A stretch of 64,000 nucleotides of DNA from the NCBI GenBank assembly GCA_964511665.1, contig CAZEHA010000005.1, forward strand, positions 1 to 64,000, in the 5' to 3' direction. The notes under the pieces were generated by a model. It searched no databases. It was not told the DNA's origin and saw nothing but the letters and a program-made list of their open reading frames with translations. Positions 9,531-18,315 of the stretch are shown piece by piece. Position numbers and translations under genes: made by a program. Numbering within the stretch: the first letter of the stretch is position 1; every line of letters starts with the position of its first letter. This DNA comes from JAGOEF01 sp964511665. Lineage in GTDB: Bacteria > Bacteroidota > Bacteroidia > Bacteroidales > ML635J-15.

Positions 9531-10937
9531 TTACAAAGTTAGGCTTTTTACCCAAGTGTCAAGTTCCGATTTTAGGCTTTCGGCCGATTTGTTTAAATAC
9601 GCTTCATAAAACGATTGCATATCCCCATTTCGTATCGTAGCAATAATAGTTTCGAGTTGATTCTCGTATCCGGCCTCTCTAATTAGTTTTGTGAGGTTCA
9701 GTACTATTTCGGTTGCGTGTGCCCGGGCGGTTTCGGTACTCATGTTTTTGTTTTCGATAAAATAATTGCTTAGTTGCGAAACCAACTGCAATTTGTCATC
9801 GAAATTCTGAGACCAATAGCGCAGATGCTCGATTATTTCGGTATAGCATTTTCGGTTGTATTGCTCAATTGCCGATTTGGCAGTGAACGTAAACCCCGAT
9901 AAGTACTCTTTTATTCTATCCTTTTCGTTATTAGGCAATGTCCACAGCGACAGTTCCCTGGGATTATATAAATAACTAAAAAAAACCGAAATTTTATTTT
10001 TATTGCAATAGCTTAATATATCAGGAATGTCTTCCCAGTTTTCTCTAAAAATAGTCATGCTAAGCGAAAGACTTCTTTTTTTTCTTTTTGAGTAATCAAT
10101 AAACCAGTCAAGGTGTTGCATTACTTTTTCGAAATTTGCCCCCTTGCGTATTTTTTCAAACTTCTCGTTGTTTAAACTGTCGATAGAAACGGATATTTCG
10201 AAATTGCCATTATTAAGCAGGTTTTTTATGCGTTCGTTAAGATGTGTGCCATTGGTAATTACAAAAATTTTTGCTTGTGGGTTTAGGTTAACAATTATAT
10301 CCCAAATCTTATAATATTGCTTGATAACAAATGGTTCACCACCATAAAATTTAGCTTCCTTAATATGTTTTAGAAGTGGAGTTATTTCTTCAATAAATTT
10401 ATCATTGTAAATATTGTTTTCAGTTTCAACTTCACGGTTTTTTTCGTTACACATAATGCAACGCAGGTTGCAATATGAACTTATATCGAATTCGAGCACA
10501 GCCGGCCATTTGCTTTTATTACCACTGTAGATGTCGTAATTCATTGTTTTTAAACCCTGATATTTACCGCTAACAATATAATTTCGACAGTAATTGCACC
10601 CCAGTGTTAGATTGTTGTGCTGGTGTGCTTTGGTAAATTGTGTGCGTTTTTCTCCCATTACAATTTCATCGATACTTTTTTCGTGATATTTCCCAAACTT
10701 AAATTGTTGGTTATAAGAGCATGCAAGCACAGTTCCATCTCTCGAAAAAAGCATGTTGTTGTTGGCAACGTAGCATATTTGTCTTCGGGAGCCCAATGGG
10801 CGATGTTTCGAATATTCGTTCAGCTTTGCAGCCAATTCGGGGTCTCCCTTTGGTTTGTACGGCTTTCTGGTCAAGCTTTTTGCCCACTCTATTGGGTGGA
10901 AAACATTCTTTAGTATATTGGCCTTACCTGCTTTCAT
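9531..10937 (-). CDS. Twitch-first radical SAM protein C
   Basis: This is a 468-residue member of the twitch-first group and the most divergent of the three tandem copies. The opening motif is C-Y-V-A-N-N-N-M-L-F at 55-64, followed by C73 and C114-x2-C117. The CX3CX2C motif is C156, C160, C163 (C-N-L-R-C-I-M-C), with a GGEP motif near 200. The C-terminal part is helical. It is first of the three-gene run; the 140 nt upstream hold no clear -7 box but do contain the perfect 12-nt palindrome CAAATCGATTTG at 10988-10999. It should be a cytoplasmic Fe-S enzyme doing radical chemistry; substrate unknown. Confidence 0.83.
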   Translation of the reverse strand: MKAGKANILKNVFHPIEWAKSLTRKPYKPKGDPELAAKLNEYSKHRPLGSRRQICYVANNNMLFSRDGTVLACSYNQQFKFGKYHEKSIDEIVMGEKRTQFTKAHQHNNLTLGCNYCRNYIVSGKYQGLKTMNYDIYSGNKSKWPAVLEFDISSYCNLRCIMCNEKNREVETENNIYNDKFIEEITPLLKHIKEAKFYGGEPFVIKQYYKIWDIIVNLNPQAKIFVITNGTHLNERIKNLLNNGNFEISVSIDSLNNEKFEKIRKGANFEKVMQHLDWFIDYSKRKKRSLSLSMTIFRENWEDIPDILSYCNKNKISVFFSYLYNPRELSLWTLPNNEKDRIKEYLSGFTFTAKSAIEQYNRKCYTEIIEHLRYWSQNFDDKLQLVSQLSNYFIENKNMSTETARAHATEIVLNLTKLIREAGYENQLETIIATIRNGDMQSFYEAYLNKSAESLKSELDTWVKSLTL

Positions 10938-11077
10938 ATTGCGAATTTTGCCGCAGCATTATAATCGTTCTGTAGCAACAGGGGGAGCAAATCGATTTGT
11001 TTTGCTTTCACCATGTTTGATTAAACCAGATTTGGCAGCTACCACATAAAACGAAAGTATGTTTTTTAGTTGCTGCA

Positions 11078-12172
11078 TTATTGCTTATGGTTTGTAAAAT
11101 ACTTCTTCACATACTTATTCCGAAATCCTTTGTAATATATCCACTTAACAGGGTGGTAATAAAGCCAAAGCAATCCACGGTGCCACAACAATCTGATGAT
11201 AATACCCAACAGAAAAAAAACAATTTTATTCCGAAACAACACAATGTGCACCACAGCCAGATATATGTAGAGTTGATTCGCGAAGCTTAACAAAACAAGA
11301 AATACCAGAGGTAAAACGTCTTCATAAAAGTCGTTGTGCATTTGCAGCCGCTCAATTTGTCGGGGCGATTTTCCTAATATGTACAAATTCAGGGTTTTAA
11401 AAACAATGTATAAAATATACGCAGGCGCCAGCAATGCAAACCAGATATGGTGAATTGAAACAATGCCAATAAATACTATTGATAATACCAGCTCAATGGG
11501 CAAAATACGGTAAGAAATAATGCGGATTGTTTTTTCGGAACCATGCCGAAGTACAAAACTCGGTAAACCGCTTTTTTGGTCGTTGTCGCTATCGAGCACC
11601 TGATGCAGTAAAATATTGCGAAACCCTCGAAGCACAAATGCAGCGAGCAATGCCAAATAGGCTGCAATAAACAGGATTTGCATACTTTCGGGTTTGAAAA
11701 CAAAAAATGCTATGGCAATGGGCAACACACTGCTGTATAATGCATCGACCAATACCGAAATGCTGATGTGATTTTTCAAACGCACAGGTGGTAACGAATA
11801 GGCCGAAAGAAGTATCAACTGCAATGAAAACAAAACAATTGCCGGCAACGAAAACGGTATATATAACCAGGGTAGTATGGCCAAGTTCAAGCTTACGATG
11901 ACCAATACTGCCCGCCAAATTTTGCTTAGCTGTACCGAATAATTCTTTTTTTGCGAAAGCTTGTCGCTTTCGATGTCGGAAATATCGTTGATTAGGAATC
12001 CAAATGAGGCCGACCCGATAACGCTGATAAAGAAAGCAAGCAAGATTTCGAAAAACTCTTCGGGGCTTGTTTGCGACATATACTGAAATGCATATATCAC
12101 CCCCAACACCGGTGGAAAAATATATCCCCACCAGTCGCTTACTCTGAATATTTTTGCTATCGATTTCAACAT
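11078..12172 (-). CDS. UbiA-family prenyltransferase
   Basis: This 364-residue integral membrane protein has about nine hydrophobic segments. The first Asp-rich motif N-D-I-S-D-I-E-S-D is at 62-70 and the second, D-S-D-N-D-Q-K-S-G, at 194-202; both are intact and would bind the Mg-diphosphate of a prenyl donor. The segment YSLPPVRLK at 125-133 is also typical of the family. The expected reaction is transfer of a polyprenyl group to an aromatic or other small acceptor at the membrane. The gap to the upstream methyltransferase is 2 nt, so prenylation and methylation are probably steps on one molecule. It is longer than the usual 290-310 residues because of an extra C-terminal helical tail of about 50 residues, rich in basic residues. 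Acceptor unknown. Confidence 0.85.
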   Translation of the reverse strand: MLKSIAKIFRVSDWWGYIFPPVLGVIYAFQYMSQTSPEEFFEILLAFFISVIGSASFGFLINDISDIESDKLSQKKNYSVQLSKIWRAVLVIVSLNLAILPWLYIPFSLPAIVLFSLQLILLSAYSLPPVRLKNHISISVLVDALYSSVLPIAIAFFVFKPESMQILFIAAYLALLAAFVLRGFRNILLHQVLDSDNDQKSGLPSFVLRHGSEKTIRIISYRILPIELVLSIVFIGIVSIHHIWFALLAPAYILYIVFKTLNLYILGKSPRQIERLQMHNDFYEDVLPLVFLVLLSFANQLYIYLAVVHIVLFRNKIVFFLLGIIIRLLWHRGLLWLYYHPVKWIYYKGFRNKYVKKYFTNHKQ

Positions 12173-12174
12173 CC

Positions 12175-12954
12175 TTATTTCACATCGCTTGCATTGGGTT
12201 TACGGGCAATGATTTCGAAAATATCGGCATACGAAAACATTTCTTCTCCTTCGCCAAAAAGTGTCAGATTACTTTTTTCTGAAAACTCTGCCGACATTAT
12301 ACCTCCATCGTCGTCGAATTTTGGTTTCCCGATGTTTATTATGTCCATGTTTTGTTTTCGTAAAATGCTTAGGGTATTGTACAAACAGGGTAGGTTGTAT
12401 GCGTATTTTTTGTTCATCAGCTTGGCGATTTTATGAACACGTTTCATATCGGCCAAATCTTTTTTAAAATAGTCTTTTATGTAAAGTATTCCACCATTTT
12501 TTAACACAAACATTGCCGACTCAAGTAATTGTTTATGATTTAGGCAATGACCGTACGATTCGAGAAAATAAACAATATCGAAAGTGTTTTTCTGATAATG
12601 GTTTTTTAAAGAATGATAATCTCCGCAAACCGCATTAATTTTATTTTCGAGCCCCGAAGCGCGTATTTTATCTTTTGCAATTTCTATCTGGGTGTCTGAT
12701 ATGTTTAAAGCTTCAATTGCAATATCAGCTTTTTTTGCAAAATGAATGGCGGGGCCGCAAACGCCACAGCCGGCATCGAGCAGTTTCTGGCCACTTTTTA
12801 TTTTCATAGTTTCGAAGTAATAGTCGAGCATGATTTCTTCATCGGCCGAGCGATGCGATTGAATTGCCGAATCGACCACTTCAAGATAAGTTTTGGTGTA
12901 GTCGCTGTAGTGCTTTATTATTTCTTCGATTTTCGATTTTTTAGTTATCCCCAT
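12175..12954 (-). CDS. Class I SAM-dependent methyltransferase
   Basis: This 259-residue Rossmann-fold methyltransferase has motif I L-L-D-A-G-C-G-V-C-G at 58-67. An acidic ribose-binding strand is less clear, and the motif IV-like segment FDIVYFLESYGH lies near 125-136. The overall shape, with an N-terminal helical lid before motif I and an LDAGCG core, resembles small-molecule C-methyltransferases such as those acting on tocopherol, sterol or geranyl diphosphate, but that is only a family-level impression. It is 2 nt upstream of the UbiA gene and 23 nt downstream of a B12-type radical SAM gene, so it most likely methylates the same small molecule. Cytoplasmic; no membrane segment. Confidence 0.8.
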   Translation of the reverse strand: MGITKKSKIEEIIKHYSDYTKTYLEVVDSAIQSHRSADEEIMLDYYFETMKIKSGQKLLDAGCGVCGPAIHFAKKADIAIEALNISDTQIEIAKDKIRASGLENKINAVCGDYHSLKNHYQKNTFDIVYFLESYGHCLNHKQLLESAMFVLKNGGILYIKDYFKKDLADMKRVHKIAKLMNKKYAYNLPCLYNTLSILRKQNMDIINIGKPKFDDDGGIMSAEFSEKSNLTLFGEGEEMFSYADIFEIIARKPNASDVK

Positions 12955-12977
12955 ATCTTGGCGTTTTCAGGTGATGG

Positions 12978-14390
12978 TCATTGTTTTATGATGCCTGCTT
13001 TCTTGAAGAATTCGTAAGTCTGTTGAAGTAACTGCATCGATTTCGATTCTTTAAGAAAAACATGATTGTGTTTGTTGAAAACGTAGGTTGCAGCCACTGT
13101 TCTGAGGCTTTTTGTGTAAAACAACGATTTGAATAATTTATGTCTGAATACTTTGGCAGTGTGAAGTTTTACCATATAATGGTTTATTACCTCCGACATT
13201 TCTTTGTTGTTCCCGTTTTTCACTGTATAGGTGAGATGACAGAAATTGTAATAAATCCAATCTTCGGGAAAATTGTTTTTAATCAATCTGTTTTCTTCAT
13301 GCAACTGCAATTGTAGAGGCGTTTTGGGTAGAGGCGTGAGAAAGGTAAATGTAAACGTATCTAACGAACTTTTCATGATAAACTGTGCTCTGTCGTGGAT
13401 GTCTTGAACAGTGTCGGTGTCGAATCCGCATATAAAAGCTGCAGTAACGGCAATTTTTTCTTTATGAAGCCTCCCGAATGTTTCTTTGTATGCTTGCTTT
13501 GCCGGATTTTCGTTTATGTTTTTGTGTATCAGTTGAATTGCTTTCAGCTTCTCGGTTTCTATGCCAATAAAAAACAACACAAATCCGGCTTTTCGTGCTA
13601 GTTTTAGAACCTGAAGGTCGTCGGCAATATTCACCGAAACAAAACATAAAAAGTCCTTTTTTATGCGATGTGCAATTATTTTTTCGAACAATTCAATAGC
13701 TTTGGCTTTGTGGGCAGGCGAATTTCCAATTAAATTGTCGTCTTTAAAAATCACATAGTTTTGTTTTATTTCTTTTAGTTCTTCAATTATTGTATCAACA
13801 GGCTTGTACCGCAACTTATGGCCCAAATACACCGGCACACCGCAGAAGCTGCAATTGAACGGACAGCCCCGCGTAAACTCCATAGTGGCAATTTCGTAAT
13901 CATATTTTTCGAAAACATCTCTACGTGGTTTCACCGGTATAGAAAGATCGGCATATCCGGCTTCGTAAATATTCTTAAAGTCTTTTTTGTAGAAATCTTC
14001 AATAATTTGAGGCCACAGGTTTTCTGCCTCTCCTGCCATTGCTGCAGTACAATGCTTGCTTACTTCTTCTTTAAACAACGTGGCATGCACACCGCCTATT
14101 ACTACAGGCACATTGTTGTCTATATATCGGTGAGCGATTTCGTAGCTGCGATTGATGCACATGCTGGTAGATGAAAGACCCACTAAGTCGGCTTCGGTAT
14201 AAGTAAATTCATCAAAGTTTTCGTCGATAATTTCTACATCCCAGTTTTCTGGAGTTAATGCTGCAATTATTGCCAACGCAAGTGGTTGAAATGATGTGAG
14301 TCGGTGGATCGGGATAAATGTATTACCATCGTCCACAGTTCGGGTGTCGATTACGTTTATTAAAAGGAGTTTATATTTTGATTTTTTCAT
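12978..14390 (-). CDS. B12-binding-type radical SAM enzyme 1
   Basis: This 470-residue protein has an N-terminal Rossmann-like cobalamin-binding-type domain: LLLINVID at 8-15, DENFDEF at 56-62, VVIGGVHATL at 96-105 and a GEAE motif at 120-123. The radical SAM core has C176, C180, C183 (C-P-F-N-C-S-F-C) and the F-K-D-D-N-L-I-G-N segment near 215-223, as in HpnP- and BchE-like enzymes. The classical D-x-H-x-x-G base-off ligand motif is absent, as in many class B methylases. The C-terminal region has the D-W-I-Y-Y-N segment shared by four paralogues here. Likely reactions are methylation at an unreactive carbon, ring formation or another radical step on a lipid, isoprenoid or sugar. It lies 1 nt downstream of the next paralogue. 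Confidence 0.85.
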   Translation of the reverse strand: MKKSKYKLLLINVIDTRTVDDGNTFIPIHRLTSFQPLALAIIAALTPENWDVEIIDENFDEFTYTEADLVGLSSTSMCINRSYEIAHRYIDNNVPVVIGGVHATLFKEEVSKHCTAAMAGEAENLWPQIIEDFYKKDFKNIYEAGYADLSIPVKPRRDVFEKYDYEIATMEFTRGCPFNCSFCGVPVYLGHKLRYKPVDTIIEELKEIKQNYVIFKDDNLIGNSPAHKAKAIELFEKIIAHRIKKDFLCFVSVNIADDLQVLKLARKAGFVLFFIGIETEKLKAIQLIHKNINENPAKQAYKETFGRLHKEKIAVTAAFICGFDTDTVQDIHDRAQFIMKSSLDTFTFTFLTPLPKTPLQLQLHEENRLIKNNFPEDWIYYNFCHLTYTVKNGNNKEMSEVINHYMVKLHTAKVFRHKLFKSLFYTKSLRTVAATYVFNKHNHVFLKESKSMQLLQQTYEFFKKAGIIKQ

Positions 14391-14391
14391 T

Positions 14392-15747
14392 CTATTTAAT
14401 CAATTTCTTTACAATCAAACAGCTTTTTGTTCCCACATGAAAGTTCTTAACCAACACCAAAGCAGTTTTGGCTGTTGCATAACTGCGTGTATTTATAAGT
14501 GTTTTTATGAACTTGTTTCGTATGGTTTTGCAATCGACCAATTTAAGCGATGAATTGTAGAAAGCCTGCATGATTTCGTTTCTGTCGTTTTTGTAATCGA
14601 TTGTGTAATTGCAAGCATTGTAGTATATCCAGTCGTGCGGAAAATTTGTGTGTAGCAGTAAATTTTCAGATTTCAGTTTTTCGAACAGAGGTGTTTTTGC
14701 TAAGGGCGAAAGGATGGTGAGTGTGCTGGCATCGATATCGCTGTTCAAAATGTATTTGCCTCGGGCAATTATGGTTTCTGGCGTATCGTTTTCGAACCCC
14801 GATATGAATCCACCCATAATTGCCATTTTGTAGGAGTGAATCTTCTTGATGGCCTCGGTATATTGCAACGACGACGATGCATAATTCATCCGTTTGTTTA
14901 CATTTTTTAGGTCGCCAATATTTTCCGATTCAAAACCGATATACAACACTTTTACACCGGCTTTTCGGGCAAGCCTAAGAAATTCATCGTCTTCGTGTAT
15001 GTTTATTGATGCAGCTGCTATTATGTGCTTGTTAATTTTATTCTGTGTGATTGCAACAAATAATTCTTTAATCGTTTTATTACTTACCGAATCGCAGTAT
15101 ATCGTGTCGTCGATAAAGAAAACGTACTTTTGTTTAATTTCGTTTAGCTCTGTAATTACATCCTGAATGGTGCGTTGTCGGTAGCTGTGTTTATAAAGCA
15201 CCGGTACCCCGCAGAAATGACAATTGTTAACACAACCCCGCGAAAACTGAATTGTAGCTATTTCGTAATTATATTTATCGAAAATATCTCTGCGAGGTCT
15301 TGTATAATTTGCTAAATCGATGAATTCGCCGGTATAAGTTTTCTTCAAACTCTTGTTTTCGAAATCCAGAATAATAGTTGCCCAAACACTTTCGGCTTCT
15401 CCTTCTAAAACGGAGTCAAAATAACCAACAAGCTCATCGGGATATAGGCATGCGTGTTTTCCTCCAATTATGGTTTTGATTCCCTTTTTGCGTAAATTTT
15501 CCGAGATCTCTATAGCTCTGTTTATGCTTGTAGAGTATGCCGAAATACCGACAAGTTCAGCATCTGTATCAGTAAAATCTTCGAAGTTTTCGTCGGTTAA
15601 TTCAATTTCCCAATCTACGGGTGTTAATGCAGCAATTATGCCGAGAGATATGGGTTGAAACCCGGGTAAGCCGTTGGTAGCGACAAAAAAATCGTCGCAG
15701 GCAGTTCGTTTGTCAACTACATTGATAAGCGCAAGTTTTTTTTGCAT
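14392..15747 (-). CDS. B12-binding-type radical SAM enzyme 2
   Basis: This 451-residue close paralogue of the 12978-14390 product matches its layout: DENFEDF at 52-58, IIGGKHACL at 93-101, GEAES at 116-120, the CX3CX2C motif at C172, C176, C179 (C-V-N-N-C-H-F-C), F-I-D-D-T near 211, and D-W-I-Y-Y-N near the C-terminus. It lacks the D-x-H-x-x-G motif. The two genes are 1 nt apart, so this is a tandem duplication that has diverged. It is first in the minus-strand run going down to 5753 and diverges from the MTTase-like gene starting at 15895. Substrate unknown. Confidence 0.85.
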   Translation of the reverse strand: MQKKLALINVVDKRTACDDFFVATNGLPGFQPISLGIIAALTPVDWEIELTDENFEDFTDTDAELVGISAYSTSINRAIEISENLRKKGIKTIIGGKHACLYPDELVGYFDSVLEGEAESVWATIILDFENKSLKKTYTGEFIDLANYTRPRRDIFDKYNYEIATIQFSRGCVNNCHFCGVPVLYKHSYRQRTIQDVITELNEIKQKYVFFIDDTIYCDSVSNKTIKELFVAITQNKINKHIIAAASINIHEDDEFLRLARKAGVKVLYIGFESENIGDLKNVNKRMNYASSSLQYTEAIKKIHSYKMAIMGGFISGFENDTPETIIARGKYILNSDIDASTLTILSPLAKTPLFEKLKSENLLLHTNFPHDWIYYNACNYTIDYKNDRNEIMQAFYNSSLKLVDCKTIRNKFIKTLINTRSYATAKTALVLVKNFHVGTKSCLIVKKLIK

Positions 15748-15838
15748 ATCACCTCACCGTTTGGTTTGCTGCTTCTTCTTAAAAATTCATACCTGATACT
15801 ATTGCGAAAACCTGAAGCGAAAGTACAAAAAAAACAAG

Positions 15839-15846
15839 TACTTTTG
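15839..15846 (+). promoter_or_regulatory. Bacteroidota -7 element (TACTTTTG)
   Basis: TACTTTTG fits TAnnTTTG and lies 48 nt before the ATG at 15895, in the divergent gap between two radical SAM genes. A good -33 box was not seen. Confidence 0.4.
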
Positions 15847-15894
15847 TTTTGAAAGTGTTCAATGAAGTGAGTTTTAGTTTGCCGGAAATGCCCT

Positions 15895-17118
15895 ATGAGT
15901 AAAAAAGTGCATATATCTACCCCTTTTTGCCAGTGTTCGTTACGCAAGCTCGAGGCCGAAAGACTGAGGAAATATTTTGTGTTCAATGGATGTGAACTGG
16001 TCGATTCACCTGAATCTTCCGATTATCATATTTTAGTATCATGCGCTGTAACCAAGGCTAATATCGACAATCACTTACAATACATTAAAAACGTTGAGCA
16101 GAACAAGCCCGAACTTATTGTGATGGGCTGTTTGCCGGGAACAAACCCTGAAGAATTGATTCGGGTTTTTTCGGGGAAAATGGTTGTTACAAAAGACATT
16201 TGCGATATTGATGCGATATTTCCCGATTTCAGGATTGCATTCAACGAAACACCACAGGTTTATTCCTACGATATCGGAGCTTTTCATATGTTTACCGAAG
16301 ACGTTGCTACTTATAGTGATTTTCAATTATTATCAAAGTATGGATTGTCGAAAACATTTCTGCGAAAAATTTACAGAAAACGACAGGCTAAATATTTTTA
16401 TAATGTCAATAAGAACTCTAATGTCTATGAGCCTTGTTTTGTGAAGATTAGTTCAGGCTGTGCTAATAATTGCACCTATTGCAATATTCGCGATGCCATC
16501 GGTAAAATAAAGAGTAAGAGTATCGAAAGTGTATGCTCCGAGTATTTTGATTTGCTGAAAATGGGCTATCGCAATTTTCATTTTATTGCAGAGGATTTAT
16601 GTTCCTATGGTCTTGATATTAGAAGTTCTTTGGGCTATTTATTGAATGCATTATCAGAAGTAGATACCAACTACCATGTGAAATGGACCTTAAATGGTGT
16701 AAACCCAAACTGGCTTGCCCAACATTATAAGGCGTTTGCTCCTTTGTTTAGCTCAAAAATTTGGGAGCTTATGATAGCCGTTGAAAGTGGCAGCGATAGG
16801 TTGATAGGATTGATGAACCGAAAGTATGACATCAAGGAGGTTGAGAATTCATTGGTAGATTTGCGGAAAATAAACAAAGGTTTAAAAATAAATGCTTTGT
16901 TTATTCTTGGATTTCCCACCGAAACCGAAGTTGATTTTCAAGCTACAATGAATCTTATTAAAAAGGTGAAATTCGATTCGGTTACACTGACCGATTATTC
17001 TGATTTCGAAAATCGCGCTTCTGCAAAGATACTTCCCAAAGTAGATGCCGAAACCGTTTGTGAAAGACGAAAGAGGGCAGAAGCTGTTTTGAAGAAACTT
17101 AATATTCCGCTTTATTAA
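15895..17118 (+). CDS. Methylthiotransferase-like radical SAM protein 1 (no TRAM)
   Basis: This 407-residue protein has the two-domain MiaB/RimO layout. The N-terminal UPF0004-like domain has a C12/C14 pair (C-Q-C-S-L-R), C50 (V-S-C-A-V-T) and C79 (M-G-C-L-P-G), which would hold the auxiliary cluster. The radical SAM core has C189, C193, C196 (C-A-N-N-C-T-Y-C-N-I-R). The protein stops soon after the barrel (ILPKVDAETVCERR near the end), so the C-terminal TRAM RNA-binding domain of tRNA methylthiotransferases is missing. A role in sulfur insertion on a small molecule or protein is therefore possible. It is the only radical SAM gene of the block on the plus strand and has its own -7 element. 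Confidence 0.82.
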   Translation: MSKKVHISTPFCQCSLRKLEAERLRKYFVFNGCELVDSPESSDYHILVSCAVTKANIDNHLQYIKNVEQNKPELIVMGCLPGTNPEELIRVFSGKMVVTKDICDIDAIFPDFRIAFNETPQVYSYDIGAFHMFTEDVATYSDFQLLSKYGLSKTFLRKIYRKRQAKYFYNVNKNSNVYEPCFVKISSGCANNCTYCNIRDAIGKIKSKSIESVCSEYFDLLKMGYRNFHFIAEDLCSYGLDIRSSLGYLLNALSEVDTNYHVKWTLNGVNPNWLAQHYKAFAPLFSSKIWELMIAVESGSDRLIGLMNRKYDIKEVENSLVDLRKINKGLKINALFILGFPTETEVDFQATMNLIKKVKFDSVTLTDYSDFENRASAKILPKVDAETVCERRKRAEAVLKKLNIPLY

Positions 17119-17652
17119 CGGCACCGGGCACCGAGTTTCCGCCCAAGCGGAAGTACCGAGGTGCCCGACCAATACCGGACACCGAGTGATTCTCTCCAGA
17201 GAGCGAATAGTATCGAGGTGCCCGATGAATGACAGTGTTTCAGCGAAGTGTTTTTGTAATTTATGCAGCAAGCGTCCACGCTGGCTGCATATATGATATT
17301 CAGTGAAGTATTACACAACGGACATCTCGATACGATTTTCTCCCTTATGGTCGAAAATCACTCGATGTCCGAACTACTCCGGACACCGAGCGATGTGTCG
17401 AGCATGTCGAGATATTTCCGCCCAAGCGGAAGTACCGAGGAGCCAGATGAATGATAATTTTTCAGCGAAGTGTTTCACTACGGACATCTCGATACGAATT
17501 ACTCCTATCGTCGCAATTCACTCGATGTCCGATTGCCTGCGGACACTGAGTGATTCGCTCCCAAGAGCGAATAGTACCTAGGTGCCCGATGAATACAATT
17601 TTTAAAGTTTGAAATTTTATTTATTTTTAAAATTAAAAGTAAATTTTGTTTT
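17119..17652 (+). repeat. Palindrome-rich repeat array, left copy
   Basis: This 534-nt stretch has no gene. It is built from nested imperfect palindromes. One type has outer arms GGGCACC and GGTGCCC enclosing an inner hairpin (TTCCGC with GCGGAA, or TTCGCTC with GAGCGAA). Another has the form CGGACATCTCGATACGA...TCGATGTCCG. Between them is a linker containing ATGCAGC-AAGCGTCCACGCT-GGCTGCAT, itself self-complementary. The end, 17600-17652, is A/T-rich and leads into the GIY-YIG gene. The matching array lies at 17938-18315. Short reading frames inside it repeat with the DNA and are not genes. Confidence 0.85.
17241..17374 (+). repeat. 134-bp perfect direct repeat, copy 1
   Basis: By eye this segment is identical base for base to 18013-18146, 772 bp away. 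The pair flanks the GIY-YIG gene in direct orientation. Perfect identity in non-coding DNA suggests recent duplication or gene conversion. Confidence 0.85.
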
Positions 17653-17937
17653 ATGAATTCATTTCTTTACATATTACAATGTTCAGATGGTACGTTTTAT
17701 ACAGGAAGTACGAAGAATTTGGAAAGGCGGTTGTCGCAGCATAATTCTGGGGAGGGAGCAAACTATACAAGAAAAAGATTGCCTGTTAAGCTTGTTTATT
17801 ATGAGGAGTATCAGTATGTAAGTCAGGCTTTTGAACGTGAAAAGCATATACAAAAATGGAGTCACAAAAAGAAACTTGCACTTATCAATGGTGAGTTTGA
17901 AAATCTTTCTGCATTGTCGAAGAAGAAATTTGATTGA
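17653..17937 (+). CDS. GIY-YIG nuclease-family protein
   Basis: This 94-residue single-domain protein opens F-L-Y-I-L-Q-C-S-D-G-T-F-Y-T-G-S, the GIY-YIG signature. The catalytic-type Arg follows in N-L-E-R-R-L-S-Q-H-N at 23-32, then the G-x-x-Y-T-R-K-R-L-P-V-K-L-V-Y segment and Glu in FEREKHIQKW near 60-70. Length and motifs fit the small UhbQ/YhbQ-type group (UPF0213), common in many copies in Bacteroidota genomes. It sits between two palindrome-rich arrays sharing a 134-bp perfect repeat, an arrangement that suggests a small mobile or repeat-associated cassette. No partner gene is evident. It is unlikely to belong to the surrounding pathway. Confidence 0.88.
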   Translation: MNSFLYILQCSDGTFYTGSTKNLERRLSQHNSGEGANYTRKRLPVKLVYYEEYQYVSQAFEREKHIQKWSHKKKLALINGEFENLSALSKKKFD

Positions 17938-18315
17938 AAGTACGCACCGGGCACCGAGTGATTCGCTCCTCAGAGCGAATAGTACCGAGGTGCCCGATGA
18001 ATGATAATTTTTCAGCGAAGTGTTTTTGTAATTTATGCAGCAAGCGTCCACGCTGGCTGCATATATGATATTCAGTGAAGTATTACACAACGGACATCTC
18101 GATACGATTTTCTCCCTTATGGTCGAAAATCACTCGATGTCCGAACGACTCCGGACACCGAGTGATTCGCTCCTCAGAGCGAATAGTACCGAGGTGCCCG
18201 TTGAATGATAATTTTTCAGAGAAGCGTTTCACTACGGACATCTCGATACGAATTACTCCTATCGTCGCAATTCACACCTCGATTTCACTCGGTGCACCGC
18301 TCGATGTCCGGTGGA
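17938..18315 (+). repeat. Palindrome-rich repeat array, right copy
   Basis: This 378-nt non-coding stretch repeats the left array: GGGCACC...GGTGCCC palindromes with an inner TTCGCTC-ctca-GAGCGAA hairpin, the 134-bp perfect repeat, then a second CGGACATCTCGATACGA unit. It runs up to the stop codon of the next radical SAM gene at 18316. The final palindrome has an extra insert around 18276-18300. Confidence 0.85.
18013..18146 (+). repeat. 134-bp perfect direct repeat, copy 2
   Basis: Identical by eye to 17241-17374. Similarity continues beyond both ends but with mismatches and small indels. Confidence 0.85.

Noticed and set aside
10938..11077. Gene or riboswitch in the 140-nt gap
   Set aside because: I see only the palindrome CAAATCGATTTG and A/T-rich sequence; no cobalamin or SAM riboswitch pattern could be recognised by eye.
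17653..17937. Transposon or group I intron-type homing element
   Set aside because: No transposase, no intron-like structure and no disrupted host gene; only the single nuclease domain is present.
17119..18315. CRISPR array
   Set aside because: Repeats are long, palindromic and irregularly spaced, with no uniform spacers and no cas genes nearby.
17119..18315. Short reading frames on both strands of the arrays, including one overlapping GIY-YIG on the minus strand
   Set aside because: They recur with the repeated DNA, have no known motifs, and the 135-residue one lies opposite a clear nuclease gene.
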